DNA from: JAVKBW01 sp040222995
GTDB taxonomy: Bacteria > Pseudomonadota > Alphaproteobacteria > UBA8366 > Aestuariispiraceae
Length of the DNA: 64,000 nt
NCBI GenBank assembly: GCA_040222995.1
Contig: JAVKBW010000016.1
Location: 62,001 to 126,000, forward strand
Reading direction: 5' to 3'
Shown here: in pieces, positions 26,601 through 35,050 of the stretch
Numbering within the stretch: position 1 is the stretch's first letter
How the letters are laid out: every line of letters starts with the position of its first letter
Position numbers and translations under genes: made by a program
Notes under the pieces: model-generated
Told to the model about the DNA's origin: nothing
Seen by the model: the letters and a program-made list of their open reading frames with translations, nothing else
Databases searched by the model: none

Positions 26601-27650
26601 ATGAGCCTTGATTCAGACAATACCGTGGGCGCTTCGCCTGAAATTCTCGAACACATCATTCGTTGCAATGAGGGGTCCGCCGGTTCCTACGGCGCCGATG
26701 ACATCACCAAACGCGTCGATGCCCTGTTTTCCGAATTTTTCGAACGCGAGGTTTTCGCCTTTCCCGTTGCGACCGGCACGGCTGCGAATTCACTGGCGAT
26801 TTCCTGTTACACGCCGCCCTTTGGCGCTGTCTACTGTCACGGCGCGGCGCATATCATGGTCGACGAATGCAACGGCCCTGAAATGTTTACCGGCGGCGCG
26901 AAGCTGGTACCCGTCACCTCGGAAGGCACGAAGCTGACACTCGAAAGCCTGGAGGCGGCGCATGCGCGGGGCTGGTCGACCAGCTTTCACCATGCACAGC
27001 CGTCAATGGTATCGATTACCCAGGCTACCGAAGGCGGCACGGTCTATGCGCTGGCGGAAATCGAAGCGATTGGCGGCTTTGCGAAATCCAACGGCCTTGC
27101 CTTACATCTCGACGGCGCGCGCTTCTGCAACGCCATGGTCAGTCTCGATTGTTCGGCGGCCGACATGTCGTGGCGGGCCGGCGTCGATGTGGTGACCTTC
27201 GGTGCAACGAAAAACGGCGCGCTGGCTGCGGAAGCGGTGGTGTTCTTCGACAAGGAGAAAGCGCAGGAGTTCATTTTCCGGCGCAAGCGGTCGGGCCATC
27301 AGTTTTCGAAACAACGCTTTCTGTCGGCTCAGCTCGAAGCGATGATGACCGACGATGTCTGGCGCAGAAACGCCGCTCATGCCAATGCGACGGCGCGACG
27401 GTTGTCGGACGCGTTGGAGGCCTGCGAAGGTATTTCCATGGCCTATCCGGTCGAGGCCAACGAGATATTCGTGCGTATTCCCGATGCAGCGGCGGCCAAA
27501 ATGCGCGCAAGCGGTATTGATCTGAAAAGCTGGCCGGAATTCGGCCCTGACTGTTATCGCATGGTGACGTCCTGGTGCACCGGCGAAGAGCTTATCGATC
27601 CGGTCATCAGGGCGGCGCAGGCCGCAACAGCCGGTCAGGACGGCATATGA
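26601..27650 (+). CDS. ltaE: Low-specificity L-threonine aldolase
   Basis: 349 residues, a PLP fold-type I enzyme that cleaves threonine or allo-threonine to glycine and acetaldehyde. The PLP lysine is K204 in FGATKNGAL, and HLDGARFCNA (169-178) is the family signature. It begins 20 bases after the DUF6476 gene and its TGA overlaps the ATG of the next gene (ATGA). The pair suggests threonine/serine catabolism. Confidence 0.93.
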   Translation: MSLDSDNTVGASPEILEHIIRCNEGSAGSYGADDITKRVDALFSEFFEREVFAFPVATGTAANSLAISCYTPPFGAVYCHGAAHIMVDECNGPEMFTGGAKLVPVTSEGTKLTLESLEAAHARGWSTSFHHAQPSMVSITQATEGGTVYALAEIEAIGGFAKSNGLALHLDGARFCNAMVSLDCSAADMSWRAGVDVVTFGATKNGALAAEAVVFFDKEKAQEFIFRRKRSGHQFSKQRFLSAQLEAMMTDDVWRRNAAHANATARRLSDALEACEGISMAYPVEANEIFVRIPDAAAAKMRASGIDLKSWPEFGPDCYRMVTSWCTGEELIDPVIRAAQAATAGQDGI

Positions 27651-28594
27651 CATCGTCATCGACAGATATCGTCAACCGCGACACGATCATGATGGCCGGG
27701 GCGCGGATCGGCCCGCATATCCGCCGCACGCCGTTTATGGAAATCCAGGCCGGCGACCTGCTGCCGGACCGCCCGGTCGTTCTGAAGCTCGAGTACATGC
27801 AGCATTCCGGGTCGTTCAAGGCGCGGGGTGCGTTCAATGCGATGCTGTCGCGTCCGGTTCCCGAAGCCGGCGTGATCGCGGCGTCGGGCGGCAATCATGG
27901 GGCGGCGGTCGCCTTTGCCGCCAGAAAACTGGGTCACAACGCCGAGATTTTCGTGCCGGAACTGGCGTCGAAAGCGAAAATCAGACGACTGGAAGCCTAC
28001 GGGGCGACGGTGAATGTGATTGGGTCGGTCTTCGCGGAAGCGCTGGAGGCTTGCATCGCCCGCCAGCAGGAAACCGGCGCGCTTTTCCTGCATCCCTACG
28101 ACCAACCGGAAATACTGAACGGGCAGGGGACGGTCGCGCTGGATTTCACGGCGCAGATCCCGTCCGTCGATACGATCATGGTGTCGGTCGGCGGCGGCGG
28201 ACTGATCGGCGGCATGGCGGCCTGGTGCCGGGGCGAATTTCGGCTGATCGGCGTTGAGCCGGAAACCTGCAATGCCCTTGATGCCGCGATGGCGGCCGGT
28301 CAACCGGTGGATGTTGCGGTCAGCGGCTGTGCGGCGGATTCGCTTGGCGCGAAACAGGTCGGTTCGCTGATGTATCCCTATGCGGAAGCCTATGTCGACA
28401 ACGTTGTGACCGTTCCCGAAGAAGCGATTGTCGAAGCCCAGAAGCTACTTTGGGACAGATTGCGCATCGCGGTTGAAACCGGGGCGGCAACGACGCTCGC
28501 CGGACTGCTGTCGGGTGCGTATCAACCGCCGCCGGACGCCAAGGTCGGCGTCGTGCTGTGCGGCGCGAATCTCGAGCCGGCCTCAGTTGCCTGA
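27647..28594 (+). CDS. Threonine/serine dehydratase-like PLP enzyme
   Basis: 315 residues from the ATG at 27647. It is of fold-type II with the PLP lysine K58 in HSGSFKARGAFNAML, SGGNHGAAVAFAA for phosphate binding and VGGGGLIGGMAAW. No C-terminal ACT domain, so it is the catabolic or racemase-like short form rather than biosynthetic IlvA. It deaminates threonine or serine to the keto acid; serine racemase activity cannot be excluded. Coupled by ATGA to threonine aldolase. Confidence 0.88.
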   Translation: MTSSSTDIVNRDTIMMAGARIGPHIRRTPFMEIQAGDLLPDRPVVLKLEYMQHSGSFKARGAFNAMLSRPVPEAGVIAASGGNHGAAVAFAARKLGHNAEIFVPELASKAKIRRLEAYGATVNVIGSVFAEALEACIARQQETGALFLHPYDQPEILNGQGTVALDFTAQIPSVDTIMVSVGGGGLIGGMAAWCRGEFRLIGVEPETCNALDAAMAAGQPVDVAVSGCAADSLGAKQVGSLMYPYAEAYVDNVVTVPEEAIVEAQKLLWDRLRIAVETGAATTLAGLLSGAYQPPPDAKVGVVLCGANLEPASVA

Positions 28595-28601
28595 AAATAG
28601 T

Positions 28602-28629
28602 TTAGTTGTATTATCGATATACTTATACT
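28602..28629 (+). promoter_or_regulatory. Putative promoter of the PemK-like gene
   Basis: TTAGTT (28602-28607), a 16-base spacer and TATACT (28624-28629). A small GGCT-aaaa-AGCC hairpin follows at 28630-28641. The stretch is much richer in A and T than its surroundings. Confidence 0.4.
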
Positions 28630-28695
28630 GGCTAAAAAGCCGTTTCTGTGGCCCCTTACCTGTTTGAAGATATGAACAGGGTTGCCGACTAGCTT

Positions 28696-29121
28696 ATGCC
28701 AATCAGATTTCACCCGCCGCGTGGATCCATCGTTACTGTTGACTACAATAACGGCTTTAAAAATCCGGAAATGGATAAAATCCGGTTAGCTGTGGTGCTG
28801 TCGCCTGACATCAAGGCACGGGTGAAGTTGGTTACGGTAGTTCCTCTTAGTTTGACCGAACCTGATAATATTCTTCCGTTTCATCAGCAAATAGATGTTC
28901 CATTCGCTCTGCCTGAGAAATGGGGGAATCGACCACGATGGATTAAGGGTGACATGGTCAACGCGGTAGGTTTCCATCGCGTCGATTTGCTGCGCCTTGG
29001 CAAGGATAAAAACGGAGACCGGATATACCAAACGTCGGTTTTGGATGATGCGCTCTTCACCGTCGTTAAACGATGCGTGTTGCACGGGTTGGGCTTATCA
29101 ACCTTGACAAAACACCTCTAA
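28696..29121 (+). CDS. PemK/MazF-like toxin-family protein, without adjacent antitoxin
   Basis: 141 residues with the PemK/MazF beta-barrel pattern: an N-terminal PPRGSIVTVDYNNGFKNPEMDKIRLAVVLSP, a central VVPLSLTEP, KGDMVNAVGFHRVDLLRLGK and a terminal LGLSTLTKHL. Canonical members are ribosome-independent or -dependent mRNA endoribonucleases neutralised by a small antitoxin upstream. Here no antitoxin frame exists on either side, and only 101 bases separate it from the dehydratase gene. Codon use and flanks are more AT-rich than neighbours, consistent with acquisition by transfer. Many solitary members of this subfamily exist, so the family call is firmer than the toxin activity. Confidence 0.8.
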   Translation: MPIRFHPPRGSIVTVDYNNGFKNPEMDKIRLAVVLSPDIKARVKLVTVVPLSLTEPDNILPFHQQIDVPFALPEKWGNRPRWIKGDMVNAVGFHRVDLLRLGKDKNGDRIYQTSVLDDALFTVVKRCVLHGLGLSTLTKHL

Positions 29122-29164
29122 ATCCATACATGATTTTGCAGAGGCTCTGCTCATGTCATCCTCG

Positions 29165-29275
29165 TTAAGACCCTACCAAGGGCCTCTGGTCAGCAGAACC
29201 AAACCAAGTTCTTGGCCAGAGCCGTCTAAGAAAACCAAGTGCTTATACGTACAGGCGCCTAAGGGCGCCTGTCGG
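29165..29275. ncRNA. Hairpin-rich non-coding stretch, possible small RNA or terminators
   Basis: Three inverted repeats in the 170-base gap between the PemK-like gene and folE: CCCT-acca-AGGG (29171-29182); a long imperfect stem 29184-29221 (9 pairs including one G-U, a 3x1 internal loop, then GAAC/GTTC around an 8-base loop); and CAGGCGCC-taag-GGCGCCTG (29252-29271). The last is a likely terminator for either convergent gene. Whether the rest is a stable RNA is unknown. Confidence 0.35.
29252..29271. terminator. 8-bp perfect hairpin between convergent genes
   Basis: CAGGCGCC, 4-base loop, GGCGCCTG. It sits 22 bases beyond the folE stop and 130 bases beyond the PemK-like stop. There is no long T-run on either side, so strength is uncertain. 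Confidence 0.5.
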
Positions 29276-29293
29276 CAAATTGAGCGTTGGCTC

Positions 29294-29926
29294 CTAGTTC
29301 TTGCCGATCAGTCGCATGAATTCGTTGCGGGTTTTCGGGTCTGCCTTGAATTCGCCGAGCAGGGTGCTGGTCACCATGGTGACGCCCTGTTTGTTGACGC
29401 CGCGCGTTGTCATGCATTCATGGGCGGCTTCGATCACCACGCCGACACCGCGCGGCTGCAGCACATCGTTGATCGTGTTGGCGATCTGGGCCGTCATCTT
29501 TTCCTGTATCTGCAGCCGCTTCGCGAAGACTTCCAGCAGGCGCGCCAGTTTCGATATGCCGACAACCCGACGGTTCGGCAGATAGGCGATATGGGCCACG
29601 CCGATGATCGGGCGGATATGGTGTTCGCAATGGCTGTTGAAGGGAATTTCCTTCAGAATGACCATCTCGTCATAGCCGTCGGTTTCCTCGAACGTCCGGG
29701 CCAGAATTTCAACCGGATCGTCGAAGTATCCGGCGAAGAATTCGTCCCACGACCGGACAACGCGATCCGGCGTTTCCAGAAGCCCTTCGCGATCAGGATC
29801 GTCACCGGAATAGGCAAGCAGAGTCCGCACCGCTTTCAGCGCCTCTTCCTTGCTGGGGCGGCGGTCTTTTGCGGCCTTTCGCTCTTCGTCGAACTGCTTC
29901 ACCATCTCGAACTGTGCTGGCGACAT
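29294..29926 (-). CDS. folE: GTP cyclohydrolase I
   Basis: 210 residues from the ATG at 29926, chosen because TAGGAG lies just upstream; an upstream start at 29944 is possible. It makes 7,8-dihydroneopterin triphosphate from GTP for folate and/or queuosine precursors. Zinc ligands are C100 and H103 in NSHCEHHI and C171 in HECMTTRGV. The family sequence KLARLLEVFAKRLQIQEKMTAQIA is complete. A GCAAT-cca-ATTGC inverted repeat lies next to the ribosome site (29941-29953) and could affect initiation. Confidence 0.97.
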   Translation of the reverse strand: MSPAQFEMVKQFDEERKAAKDRRPSKEEALKAVRTLLAYSGDDPDREGLLETPDRVVRSWDEFFAGYFDDPVEILARTFEETDGYDEMVILKEIPFNSHCEHHIRPIIGVAHIAYLPNRRVVGISKLARLLEVFAKRLQIQEKMTAQIANTINDVLQPRGVGVVIEAAHECMTTRGVNKQGVTMVTSTLLGEFKADPKTRNEFMRLIGKN

Positions 29927-30096
29927 GGAAACTCCTAAATGCAATCCAATTGCGTTACTGTACTTGCATGTTGGTCAGGTCTGCCAGCGAACGAACCGGA
30001 ACATGCGGCTTTCTGGACTTCTGACTTGGGTATAAATGGCGTTTCTGGCGGTTCACTTCAATAAAAACACGCAAACGATACGGATTGAGGGGGAAA

Positions 30097-30921
30097 ATGG
30101 ATCACAAAGATGTGGTTTCTGCGGTCAATAGTATCGCCGGAAAGACAAAATCGCACCCACTGACCGGAATTGTGCTGGGGTCTGGTTGGGCGCCGGTGGC
30201 GGACGATGTGACCGACCCCGTGGTCATCCCCTATTCTGAGATTCCCGGATTTCCGTCTCCGGGCGTTGCCGGTCATGCCGGCCGGCTGGTAATCGGCGAT
30301 CTCTACGGGTGTCCGGTCGCCGTGTTGTGCGGCCGCAAGCATTTCTATGAAGATCTCGATCATCATCACATGACCCTGCCTGTTGCCGTTCTGCAGGCGC
30401 TGGGCTGCAAGACCCTGCTGCTGACCAATGCGTCGGGCGCGGTCAACCCGGCCATTCCCGCCGGGTCGATCGTTATGGTTACCGATCACATCAATCTGTC
30501 CGGCGTAAGCCCGTTGTCCGACGAGCCGTATTTTGACGATCCGTTCGTCGATCTTACCGATGCTTACGACCCCGCGTTGCAGCAGTTGATGCTGGCCGCA
30601 GCGGACCGGGTGCGGGTTACGGTGCCAACCGGCGTCTTCGCCTGTTTCACCGGGCCGAACTACGAAACCCCGGCTGAAATCCGCATGGCGTCGGTAATCG
30701 GCGCGGATCTGGTCGGCATGTCCACCGTGTCAGAAACCATTCTGGCGCGGCGCATGGGGTTGCGGGTTGCGGCGCTGTCGATCGCCACCAACGCGGCGGC
30801 CGGTCTCGCGGACAAGCCCCTGCTTCATGACGACGTTCAGCGGGTTGCCGCCGAGGCGCTGGCAACCGGGGTCAAACTGCTGCGCCAATTCATGCCGGCG
30901 CTGAAGGAGGTCGAGGCATGA
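30097..30921 (+). CDS. Purine-nucleoside phosphorylase (trimeric PNP type)
   Basis: 274 residues from the ATG at 30097, which has GAGGGGG just upstream. It cleaves inosine or guanosine (and deoxy forms) with phosphate. The phosphate-binding GSGWAP, the GHAGRLVIGDLYGCPVAVLCGRKHFYE motif, TNASGAVN and the purine-site FTGPNYETPAEIRM (about 184-197) match the trimeric, low-molecular-mass PNP class. It is first in an operon with deoC and deoA; its stop overlaps the deoC ATG (ATGA). Confidence 0.94.
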   Translation: MDHKDVVSAVNSIAGKTKSHPLTGIVLGSGWAPVADDVTDPVVIPYSEIPGFPSPGVAGHAGRLVIGDLYGCPVAVLCGRKHFYEDLDHHHMTLPVAVLQALGCKTLLLTNASGAVNPAIPAGSIVMVTDHINLSGVSPLSDEPYFDDPFVDLTDAYDPALQQLMLAAADRVRVTVPTGVFACFTGPNYETPAEIRMASVIGADLVGMSTVSETILARRMGLRVAALSIATNAAAGLADKPLLHDDVQRVAAEALATGVKLLRQFMPALKEVEA

Positions 30922-31673
30922 TGTCAGATCCCGAACGCGTTCTGCAGGCGATGGACCTGACCAGTCTCGGAGACAGCGATACGGAGAGCACGGTCGACGA
31001 TCTGTGCCGCCGGGCGCTGGAAGATGCGCGGGGCCGGGTGGCGGCGGTGTGCGTCTGGCCGGAATTCGTGGCGCGGGCGACGCGGTATCTCGACCGCACG
31101 ACGGTTCGCGTTGCCGGTGTCGCCAATTTCCCGGATGGCGGGAATGACACGGTGGCCGCACTGAAGGATATCGAAGTCATTCTCGAAAGTGGCGGAGACG
31201 AGGTCGATGTCGTCTTTCCCTATACGGAATTTCTGTATGGCGACCGGAAAGCGGTCGTCGACTTTCTGCGCTATTGCAGGCGCGCCTGTCACGGTGCGAC
31301 GGTGCTGAAGGTGATCCTCGAAACCGGAACGCTGGACGATCCGCTGATAATCGCGGATGCTTCGCGGCTGGCGCTCGACGAAGGCGCGGATTTCATCAAG
31401 ACGTCGACAGGCAAGGCGCCGGTTTCGGCAACGGTGTCGGCGGCGCGGATCATGCTACAGGTCATTCGCGAAACCGGTCATGGCGGTTTCAAGGCGGCGG
31501 GCGGCATACGCGATGTTCCGACCGCGATGCGCTACTTCGCGGCGGCGGACGAAATCTTCGGCCCCGACTGGGCCGGCCCCGGTCATTTCCGCATCGGCGC
31601 AAGCGGGTTGCTCGACGATGTTCTGGCGCGGCTTTCCGGATCCGCCGTTTCCTCCACCACAGACGGGTACTAG
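30918..31673 (+). CDS. deoC: Deoxyribose-phosphate aldolase
   Basis: 251 residues. It splits 2-deoxyribose 5-phosphate into glyceraldehyde 3-phosphate and acetaldehyde. The Schiff-base lysine is K161 in DFIKTSTGK, and the proton-relay region LKVILETGTL (about 130-139) is present. It overlaps the PNP stop and is 4 bases from deoA, so nucleoside cleavage and sugar use are made from one transcript. A second ATG 3 bases downstream may also serve as start. Confidence 0.96.
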   Translation: MMSDPERVLQAMDLTSLGDSDTESTVDDLCRRALEDARGRVAAVCVWPEFVARATRYLDRTTVRVAGVANFPDGGNDTVAALKDIEVILESGGDEVDVVFPYTEFLYGDRKAVVDFLRYCRRACHGATVLKVILETGTLDDPLIIADASRLALDEGADFIKTSTGKAPVSATVSAARIMLQVIRETGHGGFKAAGGIRDVPTAMRYFAAADEIFGPDWAGPGHFRIGASGLLDDVLARLSGSAVSSTTDGY

Positions 31674-31677
31674 GATC

Positions 31678-33003
31678 ATGCTGCCGCAGGAAGTCATTCG
31701 CCGCAAACGGGACGGTGCGGAACTGTCCGAAAAGGAAATCGGATTCATGGTGGCCGGTCTGGCCGACGGCAGTCTGTCGGAAGGGCAGATCGCCGCCTTT
31801 GCCATGGCGGTGTTCTTTCGCGGCATGACGATGCAGGAACGGGTGTATATGACCCGTTCAATGGTCGATTCCGGCGATACCCTGACCTGGGATGATCTCG
31901 ATCTTGACGGACCGGTGCTGGACAAGCACTCGACCGGCGGTGTCGGCGACAAGGTGAGCCTGATCGTCGCGCCGATCGTCGCGGCCTGCGGCGGCTACGT
32001 TCCGATGATCTCCGGGCGCGGCCTCGGCCATACGGGCGGTACGCTGGACAAGCTGGACTCCATACCGGGCTACGAGACATCGCCGGATTCCGACCAGTTC
32101 CGCCGGGTCGTGCGCAAGGCCGGCTGCGCGATCATCGGCCAGACCGCCGAACTGGCCCCGGCCGACCGCCGTTTCTATGCCGTACGCGATGTTACCGCGA
32201 CAGTTGAATCGATACCACTCATTACCGCGTCGATCCTGTCGAAGAAACTCGCTGCCGGTCTGGGTGGCCTGGTGATGGATGTGAAAACCGGAACCGGCGC
32301 ATTCGCCACGGACTACTCGATGGCGCGGGAACTGGCGCAGAGCATCGTGTCGGTCGCCAACAGGGCCGGTATGCCGACGGTTGCGATGATTACCGACATG
32401 AACCAGGTGCTGGGCCATACGGTTGGCAATGCGCTTGAGGTCGGCGAGGCCATCGATTTCCTGACCGGCAAACAACAGGATTCGCGTCTGCTCGATCTGA
32501 CGACGCAGCTCTCTGCGGAAATGCTGGTGCTGGGAAAAATTGCGGAAAGTCCGCAAGGCGGCGTTGAAAAGGCCCGTGACGCGCTGCAATCTGGCGCCGC
32601 CGCCGAAAGATTTTCACGAATGGTTGCGGCCTTGGGCGGTCCTGCCGATATAGTGAATGACAGCGACGGTGTGTTTGACGACGCGCCGGTGGTCAGACCG
32701 GTCTTTCCGAGCCGGACGGGTAAGGTAACCGGTGTCGATGCACGGCTTGTCGGGCTTGCCGTTGTAGAGCTTGGAGGCGGTCGCAAGCGGATCGATGACG
32801 CAATCGATACCAGAGTCGGTTTTTCCCGTTTTTGTGCGATAGGCGAGGAAACATCGCCTGACGAACCGCTTGCTTTCGTGCATGCCGCCACCGAAGCGCA
32901 GGCCGAGGCGGCGTCCACGGTGATTACGAAAGCGATCAAGATCGGTGCAGGCGTTGAACCGGGCCCCATCGTTTATGAACGGCTATACGATGACGCAGAT
33001 TAA
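31678..33003 (+). CDS. deoA: Thymidine phosphorylase
   Basis: 441 residues from the ATG at 31678; the open frame extends back over deoC without meaning. It cleaves thymidine or deoxyuridine with phosphate. The glycosyltransferase-family signature SGRGLGHTGGTLDKLDSIPG and the phosphate loop KHSTGGVGDKVSL are present, with the C-terminal PYNP domain (about 345-435). The next gene starts inside its last 14 bases. Confidence 0.95.
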   Translation: MLPQEVIRRKRDGAELSEKEIGFMVAGLADGSLSEGQIAAFAMAVFFRGMTMQERVYMTRSMVDSGDTLTWDDLDLDGPVLDKHSTGGVGDKVSLIVAPIVAACGGYVPMISGRGLGHTGGTLDKLDSIPGYETSPDSDQFRRVVRKAGCAIIGQTAELAPADRRFYAVRDVTATVESIPLITASILSKKLAAGLGGLVMDVKTGTGAFATDYSMARELAQSIVSVANRAGMPTVAMITDMNQVLGHTVGNALEVGEAIDFLTGKQQDSRLLDLTTQLSAEMLVLGKIAESPQGGVEKARDALQSGAAAERFSRMVAALGGPADIVNDSDGVFDDAPVVRPVFPSRTGKVTGVDARLVGLAVVELGGGRKRIDDAIDTRVGFSRFCAIGEETSPDEPLAFVHAATEAQAEAASTVITKAIKIGAGVEPGPIVYERLYDDAD

Positions 33004-33733
33004 TACAGAAATTGATACGATCGGTTTCGATGCGGATGACACGTTGTGGCATACCGAGAACATGTTTCAGGAAACACAGACCCGGCTGGCCGAAATGATG
33101 CGGCGATACGCCGCCGACGATGCCGTTCAGAACCATCTTCATGAAATCGAGGTGGAGAACGTGAAAGTTTTCGGTTACGGCATCAAGGGGTTTACCCTTT
33201 CGATGATTGAAACCGCGATCACCATGTCGAAGGGCGCCGTCACGTCAGCGGAAATTCACGAAATCATCTCCATGGGGAAGCGGATGCTGAAGTCGCCGCT
33301 GACCCTGATGCCGCATGCGGAAACCGTATTGGCCAACCTGAAGCGGCGCCACACGCTTCTGCTGATTACCAAGGGCGACCTGCTGGACCAGACCAACAAG
33401 GTGGATAAGTCAGGTCTTGCCGATTATTTCGACGGCGTCGAAGTGTTAAGTGAAAAGGACGAAAAGTCCTATGCGGCGGTGCTGAAACGCCATTCTGTCG
33501 ACCCGTCCCGCTTCCTGATGGTCGGCAACTCCATTCCGAGCGATATCGAACCGGTGCTGGATCTGGGCGGCTTTGCCGTGCAGGTGCCGTATCAGTTCAC
33601 GGCTGTGCATGAGCTTTTTGACGGTAAAATTGATAATCCCCGGTTTTTCAGGACAGACTGTCTGTCGGAAATACCCGGACTGATGGAACGGTTCCGTCGA
33701 CCGATCACCAGAAATCCATCAAGCGTAATTTGA
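32990..33733 (+). CDS. HAD-family phosphatase
   Basis: 247 residues from the ATG at 32990, overlapping deoA by 14 bases. HAD motif I is FDADDTLWH (Asp nucleophile and acid/base Asp), motif II Thr in LLITKGD, motif III Lys near KDEKSYAAVL and motif IV GNSIPSDIEP. The cap lies between motifs I and II (C1 type). Substrates of such enzymes include nucleotides and sugar phosphates. Its tight place after deoA suggests clearing a nucleotide or a toxic sugar phosphate in deoxynucleoside catabolism (inference). Confidence 0.88.
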   Translation: MTQINTEIDTIGFDADDTLWHTENMFQETQTRLAEMMRRYAADDAVQNHLHEIEVENVKVFGYGIKGFTLSMIETAITMSKGAVTSAEIHEIISMGKRMLKSPLTLMPHAETVLANLKRRHTLLLITKGDLLDQTNKVDKSGLADYFDGVEVLSEKDEKSYAAVLKRHSVDPSRFLMVGNSIPSDIEPVLDLGGFAVQVPYQFTAVHELFDGKIDNPRFFRTDCLSEIPGLMERFRRPITRNPSSVI

Positions 33734-33780
33734 GGAAGTCAGTCCCGGCGACTACACCGCCTTCAGGATTATCGTACACG

Positions 33781-33805
33781 AAAGCCCGCACGACAAACGG
33801 GCTTT
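33781..33805 (+). terminator. Hairpin after the nucleoside operon
   Basis: AAAGCCCG, a 9-base loop and CGGGCTTT (33781-33788 with 33798-33805) in the gap before the nitroreductase gene. No T-run follows, so termination may be partial. Confidence 0.45.
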
Positions 33806-33827
33806 GGAAAAAGAGAGGATCTAAGGT

Positions 33828-34418
33828 ATGGCGAAAATCGAAAATGCGGCAATTCGGCAGGTGTTCGACGATGCACGCACCTTCAGCTACTGGCAGGAAG
33901 GGAAATCGGTTGGCGACGATGTGCTGACCGAACTGCACCGCTTGCTGGCCCTGCCGCCGACATCGGCCAATTGCAGCCCGGGCCGGTTTGTCTTTGTCCG
34001 GTCGCCCGAAGCCAAGGCGCGGCTGATGCCGGCCCTGATGGAAGGCAATGTGCGCCAGACAATGAGCGCTCCGGTTACGGTCATTATCGGTCACGACATG
34101 CGGTTCCACGATCATCTGCCGAAACTGTATCCGCCGACCGATGCGAAGTCCTGGTTCGAGGGCAACGATGCGCTGATTGAAAAGACGGCTTTCCGCAACG
34201 GCACCCTGCAGGGCGCCTATCTGATTATGGCGGCGCGGTCGCTGGGTCTGGATTGCGGCCCGATGTCGGGTTTTGACAACGCGAAAGTCGATGAGGCGTT
34301 CTTCGCAGGCACGACCTACAAGTCGAATTTCCTGTGCAATCTGGGTTACGGAAACCCTGACCGCCTGCATCCCCGCTCGCCCCGGTTCGAATTTGGCGAA
34401 GCCTGCCAGATCGTCTAA
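33828..34418 (+). CDS. RutE-like nitroreductase (malonic semialdehyde reductase family)
   Basis: 196 residues, FMN-dependent nitroreductase fold: ARTFSYWQEGKSVGDDVL...LPPTSANCSPGRFVFVRS and AARSLGLDCGPMSGFD. RutE reduces malonic semialdehyde to 3-hydroxypropionate in pyrimidine degradation. No other rut gene is present, but the gene follows a nucleoside-catabolism operon, which fits a pyrimidine role. Specific substrate is inferred from family similarity. Its 3' end overlaps the convergent glutathione peroxidase gene by 4 bases. Confidence 0.88.
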   Translation: MAKIENAAIRQVFDDARTFSYWQEGKSVGDDVLTELHRLLALPPTSANCSPGRFVFVRSPEAKARLMPALMEGNVRQTMSAPVTVIIGHDMRFHDHLPKLYPPTDAKSWFEGNDALIEKTAFRNGTLQGAYLIMAARSLGLDCGPMSGFDNAKVDEAFFAGTTYKSNFLCNLGYGNPDRLHPRSPRFEFGEACQIV

Positions 34419-35005
34419 CCGGGCAGGTTCGCCTCAATCGTGCTGACGATGCTGTCGTCTGACGGTTCTGTCGCGGTCGGCCAGCTCGCCAGCGCCGATC
34501 CGTCCGGCCCGATCAGGATCTTGTGAAAATTCCAGCGCGGCACCGCTTTTGAACCAAGAGCGCGGTTCGCCCATTCGAAAAACGGATGGGCGCCGGCGCC
34601 CCTGACAACCTGTTTTTCGGTCATCGGAAAGGTGATCGCGAAATTGATCTCGCAGAACTGCTTTATCTCCGCTTCGGTTCCCGGTTCCTGGCTGCCGAAA
34701 TCGTTCGACGGCACGCCCAGAACCACGAAGCCTCTGCTCTCATAAGTCTCGTAAAGTTGCTGCAGGCCTTCGTACTGGCGGGTGTAGCCGCAGAATGACG
34801 CCGTATTGACGACGAGAACGGTCTTGCCGTCGAAGGTCGACATCGGCATCGGCTGGCCGTCTATCGCATTGAAACTGAAGCGATGGGCCGAGCCGGCTTC
34901 AGCGGCGACGGCTTCATCGGCGAAGGGCCCGCCGATAGCGTACAGGACAGTCGCGACAACCATGCCGGTTGCGAAAACGGCGGCGGCGTGCAGTTTTTTC
35001 ATCAT
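34415..35005 (-). CDS. Exported glutathione peroxidase-family protein
   Basis: 196 residues from the ATG at 35005, with AGGAGG 7 bases upstream. Residues 1-35 form a signal peptide or anchor (hydrophobic AAAVFATGMVVATVLYAIGG), so the enzyme probably works in the periplasm. The peroxidatic cysteine is near residue 72 in NTASFCGYTRQYEGL; the family motif VPSNDFGSQEPG and the WNFHKILIG tryptophan are present. It is a Cys (not selenocysteine) enzyme that reduces hydroperoxides, often with thioredoxin. Confidence 0.9.
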   Translation of the reverse strand: MMKKLHAAAVFATGMVVATVLYAIGGPFADEAVAAEAGSAHRFSFNAIDGQPMPMSTFDGKTVLVVNTASFCGYTRQYEGLQQLYETYESRGFVVLGVPSNDFGSQEPGTEAEIKQFCEINFAITFPMTEKQVVRGAGAHPFFEWANRALGSKAVPRWNFHKILIGPDGSALASWPTATEPSDDSIVSTIEANLPG

Positions 35006-35050
35006 AGTCAAGCCTCCTGCATATTTATACGTAACGCAAGCCGAAGACGA

